A stretch of 24,168 bases of DNA from Chloroflexota bacterium (GTDB taxonomy: Bacteria; Chloroflexota; Dormibacteria; Dormibacterales; Dormibacteraceae): assembly GCA_005879675.1 (NCBI GenBank), contig VBJE01000179.1, forward strand, positions 1-24,168, given 5' to 3'. The position numbers and the translations under genes are program-made. The notes beneath the pieces were generated by a model, which ran no database searches, was not told where the DNA came from, and saw nothing but the letters and a program-made list of their open reading frames with translations. Below, one piece after another: positions 1 to 6,393 of the stretch (its first letter is position 1; the number at the start of each line of letters is the position of its first letter).

Positions 1-405
1 CCTGACGTGCGGTCCCAGGCAGAGGTCGAGGAAGTCGCCGGTGCGATAGACGCTGACCCCGTCGCCCTCCACCTTGTCCGCGATCAGCTCGAGCTTGTAG
101 TCCTGGCCGCGCTTGCGAAACTCCTCGATCGCCTGCTCGCGAGGAAGGGTCTCGTGGACAAAGGGGAGATCGGCCTGCGCCAGCCTGCGCATCCGCGACT
201 CGATCGCCGGAAGGTCTGACTCGGCGATCGGCCTGCCGAAGTCGAAGTCGTAGTAGAAGCCGGGGGGGTTCTCGATGGCCGGGCCGATGGCGTACTTCGC
301 CTCGGGGTAGAGCTCGGTGACGGCGGCGGCGAGGAGGTGCGCGGTCGAGTGGCGGAGGACGTGCAGCGGGTCGTCGGTCGACTCGTGGTCGCCGTGATCG
401 GGCAT
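1..405 (-). CDS. thrS: Threonyl-tRNA synthetase, N-terminal part (cut by window edge)
   Basis: Class II aminoacyl-tRNA synthetase that charges tRNA-Thr; only the first 135 residues are present. Reading the minus strand from the ATG at 403-405 gives an editing-domain start: LRHSTAHLLAAAV, then AIGPAIENPPGFYYDFDF, then YRTGDFLDLCLGPHV near the window edge. These match the second (tRNA-SAD/editing) domain of ThrRS. The usual first domain (TGS, about 60 residues) is absent: the protein begins about ten residues before the editing-domain helix, and the in-frame stretch upstream is arginine-rich and does not resemble TGS. TGS-less ThrRS forms are known in several phyla. A -10-like box ends 10 bases before the ATG, so the transcript may be leaderless. 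Divergent from dedA. Confidence 0.93.
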   Translation of the reverse strand, partial: MPDHGDHESTDDPLHVLRHSTAHLLAAAVTELYPEAKYAIGPAIENPPGFYYDFDFGRPIAESDLPAIESRMRRLAQADLPFVHETLPREQAIEEFRKRGQDYKLELIADKVEGDGVSVYRTGDFLDLCLGPHVR

Positions 406-415
406 GGGGTCGTCC

Positions 416-421
416 AGTATA
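416..421 (-). promoter_or_regulatory. Candidate -10 box of thrS (leaderless type)
   Basis: On the minus strand the bases read TATACT, followed by ten bases and then the thrS ATG. A start site about 7 bases after the box would leave a 5' leader of only a few bases. No good -35 hexamer is seen 16-18 bases upstream. This is inferred from sequence only. The TATA core is symmetric, so the same bases could also contribute a weak -10 for dedA on the plus strand. Confidence 0.45.
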
Positions 422-471
422 TGAACCGCTTTGAGCCGGCTACCGAGGCCCCTCCGGCCGCTCCGCGGCCA

Positions 472-491
472 CCTCCCCCTGAATGGGGAGG
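472..491 (+). promoter_or_regulatory. Hairpin that masks the dedA ribosome binding site
   Basis: A perfect 7-base stem: CCTCCCC at 472-478 pairs with GGGGAGG at 485-491 around a 6-base loop (479-484). The right arm is the core of the dedA Shine-Dalgarno sequence, which ends 6 bases before the ATG at 499. If the leader RNA folds this way, the ribosome binding site is covered. No U-run follows, so it does not look like a terminator. The pairing is read directly from sequence; regulation is inference. Confidence 0.55.
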
Positions 492-492
492 A
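485..492 (+). promoter_or_regulatory. Strong Shine-Dalgarno sequence that fixes the dedA start
   Basis: GGGGAGGA lies 6 bases before the ATG at 499-501. This decides the start: the open frame runs back to 337, but the extra 54 residues are proline- and arginine-rich, overlap thrS on the other strand and do not resemble DedA. Confidence 0.7.
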
Positions 493-498
493 CTTCTG

Positions 499-1089
499 AT
501 GGACTGGACTCGGATCCTCGACGCGCTCGGCTATCCCTCGGCGGGCCTCGGCATTCTCGTCGAGAGCGCGGGTGTGCCGTTTCCGGGCGAGGCGCTGCTC
601 CTGGCCGCGGCGGCCTGGGCCGCGGCGCGCCACCAATCGCTCCTCCTCGTCATCTCCATCGCCTTCGTCGGTGCCACCGCGGGGGCGGACGTCGGCTACT
701 GGCTCGGCTACCGCGGCGGCCGACCGTTCATCGAGAGGTTCGGCAACGTCTTCCACGTCCGGCCCGAGCATCTGGCGCGGGCCGAGCTCTTCTTTGCCCG
801 CCATGGCGACAAGACGATCCTCGCCGCTCGCTTCGTGCTCGGCCTGCGCACATGGGCTTCGATGCTGGCGGGAATGTCGCGGATGCCGTTCTGGCGGTTC
901 CAGGTCTTCAGCGCAATCGGCGGGCTGGCCTGGGCGATGCTCATCGGCGTGGCGGGCTATATGCTCGGCAGCAACCTGCCTCTGCTGGTCGCGATCGTCC
1001 GGGCCATCGGCGTCGGCGGGGTCGTCTTCGTCGTGGTCATTGTGTCGGCGTTGCTTGTGGCTCAGGAGCTCGCAACCCGCCGGCGATGA
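499..1089 (+). CDS. DedA family membrane protein (SNARE-associated/VTT domain)
   Basis: A 196-residue inner-membrane protein of the DedA family. Family members are implicated in lipid transport (undecaprenyl-phosphate or phosphatidylethanolamine flipping) and envelope homeostasis; which substrate applies here cannot be told. Visible family signatures are the re-entrant-loop motif VESAGVPFPGE at residues 21-31, DVGYWLGYRGGR at about 64-75, and FFARHGDKTILAARFVLGLR around 97-116, followed by hydrophobic helices to about residue 188 and a basic tail. The start is set by a strong Shine-Dalgarno sequence that is itself inside a hairpin. The last 53 bases overlap the end of the convergent MFS gene. 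Confidence 0.92.
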   Translation: MDWTRILDALGYPSAGLGILVESAGVPFPGEALLLAAAAWAAARHQSLLLVISIAFVGATAGADVGYWLGYRGGRPFIERFGNVFHVRPEHLARAELFFARHGDKTILAARFVLGLRTWASMLAGMSRMPFWRFQVFSAIGGLAWAMLIGVAGYMLGSNLPLLVAIVRAIGVGGVVFVVVIVSALLVAQELATRRR

Positions 1090-2356
1090 CGCCCACCCCG
1101 CCGCCGAGCAGGAGCACGCCCAGGCCGCCCAGCACCTGCGCGGTGCCGATGCTGTCCGCGAGCGCGGCCGCGATGAGCACCGGCAGAGCCGACACGCCGT
1201 TGATGACCATGTAGAGCAGCGCGAAGACGCGGCCGCGGATGGCGTCGCTCGTCGACTCCATCAGGTAGGTGATCGCGGGGATCAGGATGGCCCCGAACTC
1301 GACGCCGAGCAGGAAGCTGAAGGTCGCGCCTGTGATCCGGTTGTGGACCTGCAGGTCTGAAAAATGCTTCATCGCCTCCGGCACGGCGGCGAGCGCAAGC
1401 AGGGTCACGCCGTTGGCGATGAGAGAGCCCGCGAGCAAGCGCGACCGGTCCAGCTGACGCACGAACTGGCCCAGCAGCACGGCGCTGAGGATCGCGCCGG
1501 CCGTCGCGGGGCCGAGGATGACGTAGGTGTCCTCGGCCGCGATGCCGATGACCCTGCTCACGTAGGCCGGCGCCAGCGTGTACAGCATGAAAAGGACGAG
1601 GACGGCGATGCTGACCTGGCCGAACGCAAGCCGCAGCCCCCGCGATGCTCGCAGCGCGTCGACGCCCTCCCGCAGGTCGTGGAGGATGACGACGAACCGG
1701 CTTCGGCTTTCCTCCACCGTCGAGGCTATGCGCCGTTCGAGGGGTGGGATGTTGGAGGCGAAGATCAGCGTGCCTGCCACGACGAGCAGACCGACCGCGC
1801 ACCAGTACGGCGCGTACAGGTCGATCCTGGAGACAACGGGCGCGAGCACGCCGCCCACGACCAGGGTCAGGACCATCGTCAGCAGCGACATCGAGTTCGC
1901 TGTGATGAGCGCCTCGCGCGGGAGCACCGTCGGGATGACGGCGGCTTCGGCGGGTCCGAAGAGCTGGCCGACCGCGGAGAAGATCAGCGTGATGACGAGC
2001 AGGTGGAGGAAGTCGTCCTTCACGCCCGGGATCAAGGACGCGATTGGGATGAGCGCGACCGCGGCGGCCCGGCCGAAGTTGCACCACATCATGATCTGCT
2101 TGCGATTGAGGCGGTCGGCGATCACCCCCGCCGGCGGGGCGAACAGGACCGCGGGCACCGTGTACGCGAGCAGGGTGACCGCGACCGACGTGCTGCCGCC
2201 GGAGATGTGATAGGCGAGGATGATCAGCGAAAACAGGAGGAACTTGTCCGCCAGCTGAGCCGCCAGCTGCGCGAACCAGATGTTGCGAAATGCGGTGTGT
2301 CGCAGCGTCCCCCGAAAACCGCCGGGACCCTCGACGGGGAGCCTGATCGGTTCCAA
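1037..2356 (-). CDS. MFS transporter (EntS/MFS_3-like exporter)
   Basis: A 439-residue protein with about 12 hydrophobic segments, typical of the major facilitator superfamily. The loop between helices 2 and 3 carries the family signature GVIADRLNRKQIM at about residues 77-89, and the N-terminus (LRHTAFRNIWFAQ) resembles the exporter branch that includes EntS. The substrate is unknown. The only reasonable start is TTG at 2354-2356, 12 bases after the rsmA stop, with no clear Shine-Dalgarno, so it is probably translated by coupling as the last gene of the dinG unit. Its final 17 codons overlap the end of dedA on the opposite strand. Confidence 0.88.
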   Translation of the reverse strand: MEPIRLPVEGPGGFRGTLRHTAFRNIWFAQLAAQLADKFLLFSLIILAYHISGGSTSVAVTLLAYTVPAVLFAPPAGVIADRLNRKQIMMWCNFGRAAAVALIPIASLIPGVKDDFLHLLVITLIFSAVGQLFGPAEAAVIPTVLPREALITANSMSLLTMVLTLVVGGVLAPVVSRIDLYAPYWCAVGLLVVAGTLIFASNIPPLERRIASTVEESRSRFVVILHDLREGVDALRASRGLRLAFGQVSIAVLVLFMLYTLAPAYVSRVIGIAAEDTYVILGPATAGAILSAVLLGQFVRQLDRSRLLAGSLIANGVTLLALAAVPEAMKHFSDLQVHNRITGATFSFLLGVEFGAILIPAITYLMESTSDAIRGRVFALLYMVINGVSALPVLIAAALADSIGTAQVLGGLGVLLLGGGVGVIAGGLRAPEPQATPTQ

Positions 2357-2368
2357 GTCCGCTAGAGG

Positions 2369-3259
2369 TTAACGACCGAGACCCGGATTGAATGCGCGAT
2401 AGATCGTCTCCCATTCGGGCAACGTCAGGGTCTGCGGGCGCCGGGCCCCATCGACTCCGAGCTCTTCCAGACGGCTTGCGGCCTGTGCGCTCGAGATCCC
2501 TGCGACGCGCGCGAGGGTCCCGCCGAGCTGCTTGCGCCGGAACTGAAAGATGGCCCCGACAAACCTCAGGAACCGACCGAGGTCAGGCACGTCGACCGCG
2601 GGCGCGGCGCGGACGTCGAGCACTACCAGGGCCGAGTCGACCCTCGGCCGTGGGGTGAACGTGCTGGCCGGGATCGTCATCAACATCCGCGCTTCGGCGA
2701 AGACCTGGACCGCGATCGTGGCGAGGCTCGCCGCCGTCGAAGCCGTCCAACGTTCCGCGACCTCCTTCTGGACGACGAGCGAGAGGCGGCGCGGTCGGGG
2801 CGGGCTGTCGAGCAGCTTGGGGATGAGCGCCCCAGTGAGGTTGTAGGGGATGTTGCCCGCAACGAGCTCGCCGCCCGCGGGAAATGCGCCGGCGACGTCG
2901 AAGCGCAGGATGTCCGCCTGCACGACCTCGACGTTGCCGTGCGCCGACACCACCTCGCGCAGAGCCGGGATGAGCGCGCGGTCGAACTCGACCGCGACGA
3001 CCCGACGGCACCGCGCCGCAAGCCCGACCGTCAGCGTGCCGACGCCGGCGCCGATCTCGAGCACGTCATCGTCGAGCGCCGCACCTGACGCGTCGACGAC
3101 GGCGTCGCGCAGGGCGGGGTCGACCAGGAAGTTCTGGCCGAGGCGGCGCTGGAGAGTGATCCGGTGGCGGCGCAGGAGCTGCTCGAGATCTCCCGCGCGC
3201 GCCGGGTCTATAGGGGCCCCCGCGAAATCACGGCGAAGCCGCCGATTTCGGGGGGCCAA
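2369..3259 (-). CDS. rsmA: 16S rRNA dimethyladenosine transferase (KsgA/RsmA)
   Basis: Dimethylates two adjacent adenosines near the 3' end of 16S rRNA using S-adenosylmethionine, as a late checkpoint in small-subunit assembly. Motifs: LGQNFLVD (residues 40-47), SAM-binding EIGAGVG (68-74), catalytic NIPYN (136-140), and the FTPRPRVDSALV and FRRKQL motifs in the C-terminal half. Length is 296 residues, slightly longer than the usual 270-290 because of about 20 extra N-terminal residues. The start is TTG, one base after the tatD stop; no ATG or GTG lies in frame near the expected position. Following tatD matches Bacillus, but rnmV, which often lies between them, is absent. Confidence 0.95.
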   Translation of the reverse strand: MAPRNRRLRRDFAGAPIDPARAGDLEQLLRRHRITLQRRLGQNFLVDPALRDAVVDASGAALDDDVLEIGAGVGTLTVGLAARCRRVVAVEFDRALIPALREVVSAHGNVEVVQADILRFDVAGAFPAGGELVAGNIPYNLTGALIPKLLDSPPRPRRLSLVVQKEVAERWTASTAASLATIAVQVFAEARMLMTIPASTFTPRPRVDSALVVLDVRAAPAVDVPDLGRFLRFVGAIFQFRRKQLGGTLARVAGISSAQAASRLEELGVDGARRPQTLTLPEWETIYRAFNPGLGR

Positions 3260-3260
3260 A

Positions 3261-4010
3261 TCACTTCATCTTTTGAAACAGACCGATCGCGTTCGAGCGT
3301 TCCTGGTCGCCGAGCTGCTCAAGGCTGATGCCGCGCAGCTCCGCCACGACCTCCGCCGTGTCGACCAGGAAGGCCGGCCGGTTCGGTTCGCCCATCCGCT
3401 TCTGCGCGTTGCCGTATGGAGAGTCGGTCTCCAGGAGCAGCCGGTCGGCCGGACACCGCTTCACCACCTCCCGCAAGTCGTCACGGCTGGGCCGGGTCAC
3501 CAGGCCGGCGAAGGAAAGGTAGAAGCCGACCTCGAGAAACTTTTGGGCCCACTCCCAGTCGAGGGCGAAGTAGTGCATGACCCCACGGATGCCACCGTGG
3601 GCGCCGATCACCTCCAGCACCTCATTGGCCGCACCGCGGTTGTGGATTCCGACCGGCAGCTCGAGCTCGGTGGCGATCGCGAACATCTCGTGCAGGCGCT
3701 GGATCTGCAGGTCGCGCGCCGGTCCGCCGACGTGCTCGAAGTCGAGGCCGATCTCGCCTATGACGACGACCATCTCGTCGCGCGCGAGCTCCCGCAGCGC
3801 CTGCAGGTCGGGTTCCGACGCCTCCAGGGGATGGTGTCCCACCCCTGCCCACACCTCTTCGTAGGCGTGTCCGAGGCTGACCGCGTTGGCGCTCTTCTCG
3901 AGGTTCACGCCGACGCCGATCAGACGCGTCACCCCGGCGGCGTTCGCCTGCTGCACCACCTCGGTCGCGTCGCCGAGCTCGTCGAGGTGGAGGTGCGTGT
4001 CGACGAAGAT
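3261..4010 (-). CDS. tatD: TatD family metal-dependent hydrolase/DNase with an apparent AUC start
   Basis: TatD-type TIM-barrel metallohydrolase (3'-5' DNase in characterised members), 249 residues if begun at ATC 4008-4010. Motifs numbered from that start: THLHLDEL (metal ligands H6, H8), GHHP at 58-61, GEIGLD at 85-90 (metal ligand E86), IHNR (H123), H146 and LETDSPY (D196). The next canonical start, GTG at 3957-3959, would remove the HxH ligands and the first strand. The frame is closed immediately upstream by the metG stop TAG (4011-4013), so only ATC is left; AGGAGG lies 8 bases before it. A C-to-G change would give ATG, so sequencing error is the simplest alternative. Follows metG as in Bacillus. 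Confidence 0.88.
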   Translation of the reverse strand: MFVDTHLHLDELGDATEVVQQANAAGVTRLIGVGVNLEKSANAVSLGHAYEEVWAGVGHHPLEASEPDLQALRELARDEMVVVIGEIGLDFEHVGGPARDLQIQRLHEMFAIATELELPVGIHNRGAANEVLEVIGAHGGIRGVMHYFALDWEWAQKFLEVGFYLSFAGLVTRPSRDDLREVVKRCPADRLLLETDSPYGNAQKRMGEPNRPAFLVDTAEVVAELRGISLEQLGDQERSNAIGLFQKMK

Positions 4011-5723
4011 CTAGTCCACCTCCTCGGGCACCGCGTCCAGCCGCTTGAAAAGCGGCGCGGGTGTGGGCAGCTTACGGCCAGGTTCGAGCGTCGATGGGCC
4101 CCATCGATCCCGGCTGTCGTAGTCGCCGGTGATGATGCGGTGATCGCCCACCTCCTTCACCTGGGGCTGGGGAGCGATCACGTCCTCATAGCCGAGCATC
4201 GCGTGCAAGCTCTGCGATGAGAACGGCAGGAAGGGCGCGAACATGGTCTTGAGGTTGTCGACGCAGCGCACCGCGACGTAGAGCACGGTGCCCGCCCGCT
4301 CGCGATCGGTCTTGATCGTGTGCCATGGCTGCTCCGTCCCCAGGTAGACGTTCACGTTGCGCGCCATCTCCATCGCGTGCTTGAGGGCGTTCTGAAAGCG
4401 CGCCTCCTCGAGCTGCCGGGCCACGTGGTCGAGCGCCACCTCCACCTCCACCAGGAGACCGCGGTCGCGCTCGGTCAGGGCGCCCGGCTCAGGTACCGCG
4501 CCGAAGTTCCGGTGCGCGTTGACCAGGGTGCGGTGCACCAGGTTGCCCCACGTGGCCACCAGCTCGTCGTTGTTGCGGCGCACGAACTCGCTCCAGGTGA
4601 AGTCGGTGTCCTGGTTCTCGGGGCCGGCGATCATCAGGTAGTAGCGAAGCGCGTCCGCGTCGTAGCGTTCGAGCACGTCCTTCACGTAGATCACCTGGCC
4701 GCGGCTGGTCGAGAACTTGCGACCTTCCATGTGCAGGAACTCGCTCGCGACGATCTCGTCTGGCAGGTGGAGGTTGCCCGCGCCCATCAGGATCGCGGGC
4801 CACATCACGGTATGGAACGTTATGTTGTCCTTGCCCATCGTGTAGTAGTGCCTGCTTTCGTCGTTCTCCCACCACTGCTTCCAGGCGTCAGGCTCCCCGC
4901 GCTGCGCCGCCCACTCAATTGATGCCGACAGGTAACCGATCACGGCGTCGAACCACACGTAGATCTTCTTGTGCGCGTTGTCTTCCCAGCCCGGCAGCGG
5001 CACGGGCACGCCCCAGTCGAGATCGCGCGTGATCGCGCGTGGCTTCAGGTTGCGTACGAACTCGAGCGAGTACTTGCGGACGTTGGTCCGCCAGTTGTCG
5101 TGGGACTCGATCCAGAGCTTCAGCTGCTCGCCGAGCGCGGGCAGGTCGAAGAAGAAATGCTCCGTTTCGCGAAACTCGACCGTCGCATCGCTGCCGCGCT
5201 GGTGCGGGTTGATGAGGTCGATGGGGTCCAGCTGGTTGCCGCAGTTGTCGCACTGGTCGCCTCGCGCCTCGGGGTAACCGCAGATCGGGCACTTGCCCTC
5301 TATGTAGCGGTCCGGGAGCGTGCGGCCGCTGGTGGGGTCGAACGCGCCCATCTGCTTGCGTTTGACGAGGTAGCCCTTCTCGAACAGTTTCAGGAACAGC
5401 TCCTGGGTGACTCGGTAATGGTTCGCCGTCGTGGTGCGCGTGAAGATGTCGTAGGTGATGCCCAACCGCACCAGGTCATCGACGATGAGCGCGCTGTTGC
5501 GGTCCACGAACTCGCGGGCCGGGATGCCTTTCTTGTCCGCTTCGTAGGTGATCGGCGTCCCGTGCTCGTCGGTGCCGCTCGCCATCAGCACACGTAACCC
5601 GCGCAGGCGCCAGAACCGCGCGAGCACGTCGCCGGGCACGGCGAAGCCGACCACGTGGCCGATGTGCCGAGGTCCGTTGGCATAGGGCCAGGCTGGGGCG
5701 ACGAGGACGGTTCTTTCAGGCAC
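4011..5723 (-). CDS. metG: Methionyl-tRNA synthetase (short form, KFSTS motif)
   Basis: Class I synthetase charging tRNA-Met, 570 residues. The ATP-binding HIGH motif is at residues 20-23 within YANGPRHIGH. A zinc-knuckle insert with two CxxC pairs lies at about 144-160 (CPICGY ... CDNC). The second ATP motif is KFSTS (about 335-339) in place of KMSKS. The protein ends after the anticodon-binding helical domain and has no C-terminal tRNA-binding (EMAP-like) domain. The GTG start overlaps the end of rsmI by 8 bases, and no strong Shine-Dalgarno is seen, which fits translational coupling. The TAG stop is followed directly by the tatD frame in the same phase. Confidence 0.96.
   Translation of the reverse strand: MPERTVLVAPAWPYANGPRHIGHVVGFAVPGDVLARFWRLRGLRVLMASGTDEHGTPITYEADKKGIPAREFVDRNSALIVDDLVRLGITYDIFTRTTTANHYRVTQELFLKLFEKGYLVKRKQMGAFDPTSGRTLPDRYIEGKCPICGYPEARGDQCDNCGNQLDPIDLINPHQRGSDATVEFRETEHFFFDLPALGEQLKLWIESHDNWRTNVRKYSLEFVRNLKPRAITRDLDWGVPVPLPGWEDNAHKKIYVWFDAVIGYLSASIEWAAQRGEPDAWKQWWENDESRHYYTMGKDNITFHTVMWPAILMGAGNLHLPDEIVASEFLHMEGRKFSTSRGQVIYVKDVLERYDADALRYYLMIAGPENQDTDFTWSEFVRRNNDELVATWGNLVHRTLVNAHRNFGAVPEPGALTERDRGLLVEVEVALDHVARQLEEARFQNALKHAMEMARNVNVYLGTEQPWHTIKTDRERAGTVLYVAVRCVDNLKTMFAPFLPFSSQSLHAMLGYEDVIAPQPQVKEVGDHRIITGDYDSRDRWGPSTLEPGRKLPTPAPLFKRLDAVPEEVD
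4019..4024 (-). promoter_or_regulatory. Shine-Dalgarno AGGAGG placed for an AUC start of tatD
   Basis: On the minus strand the last codons of metG contain AGGAGG, then eight bases including the TAG stop, then ATC at 4010-4008. The spacing is near-ideal for initiation at ATC, and 59 bases too far away to serve the GTG at 3957-3959. The bases also encode the Glu-Glu-Val near the MetRS C-terminus, so coincidence is possible. Confidence 0.6.
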
Positions 5724-6393
5724 CAGAGATCACAAGGGTAAACTCGCCACGCGCCCGCTCACCCAGCGCCGCGAGCACCTCGGACGCGGTGCCGCGCAGA
5801 ACCTCCTCGTGCATCTTCGTCAGCTCGCGCGTCAGCGTGATGCTGCGCTCGGGCAGCGACTCCGCCAGGAGGGCGAGTGACTTCTGGACGCGATACGGTG
5901 ACTCAAAAGCAACCGCCGGCCGTGGGTCCTCGCGCAGCGACTCCATCAGGCGGCGCATCTCCCCGGGCTTCCGCGGCAGGTAACCGAGGAATGTGAACCC
6001 CGGCCCGCCATAGCCCGCGATCGACAGCGCGGCCGTGACCGAGCTCGGCCCCGGGATGGGCACCACGGTGTGCCCCGCCGCCCACGCCGCGGTGACCAGG
6101 GCCTGCCCGGGGTCGGACAGCGTCGGTGTGCCCGCGTCGCTGACCAGCGCGACGTCGCCTTCGTCGAGGGCGGCCATCACACGGGGCAAGCCGCGACGTT
6201 CCACCGGGGCCCGATAGCTCATCAGCGGCTTGCGGATGCCGTGCCGCGCCAGCAGGCGCGAAGTCACCCTCGTGTCCTCGGCGGCGATGGCGGTCGCCTC
6301 GCCGAGCACGCGCAGCGCCCGCGCGCTCAGGTCCTCGAGGTTTCCGATCGGGGTCGCAACAACAAACAGTCTGCTCAAGCTCCCTCGAGCCAC
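5716..6393 (-). CDS. rsmI: 16S rRNA (cytidine-1402-2'-O)-methyltransferase
   Basis: RsmI adds a 2'-O-methyl group to a 16S rRNA cytidine in the decoding centre. It belongs to the tetrapyrrole-methylase fold: VVATPIGNLEDLSARAL at residues 11-27, AAEDTRVTSRLL around 37-48, the SAM-site LVSDAGTPTLSDPG around 83-96, and FESPYR near 159-164. Length (225) is somewhat short of the E. coli protein. Two starts are possible: GTG at 6391-6393, or TTG at 6376-6378, which makes a 4-base TTGA overlap with the dinG stop and puts the conserved strand at the usual distance from the N-terminus. The longer form is given here. Confidence 0.95.
   Translation of the reverse strand: MARGSLSRLFVVATPIGNLEDLSARALRVLGEATAIAAEDTRVTSRLLARHGIRKPLMSYRAPVERRGLPRVMAALDEGDVALVSDAGTPTLSDPGQALVTAAWAAGHTVVPIPGPSSVTAALSIAGYGGPGFTFLGYLPRKPGEMRRLMESLREDPRPAVAFESPYRVQKSLALLAESLPERSITLTRELTKMHEEVLRGTASEVLAALGERARGEFTLVISGA

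Noticed and set aside
472..491. The dedA leader hairpin as a transcription terminator for thrS or dedA
   Set aside because: No T-run follows on either strand, and it lies upstream of both coding starts rather than after a gene.
337..498. Upstream extension of the dedA frame by 54 codons
   Set aside because: Runs through the thrS start, is proline/arginine-rich, and a strong Shine-Dalgarno precedes the ATG at 499.
2850..4220. A 456-codon plus-strand open frame across rsmA, tatD and metG
   Set aside because: Crosses three conserved genes on the other strand and has no recognisable domain.
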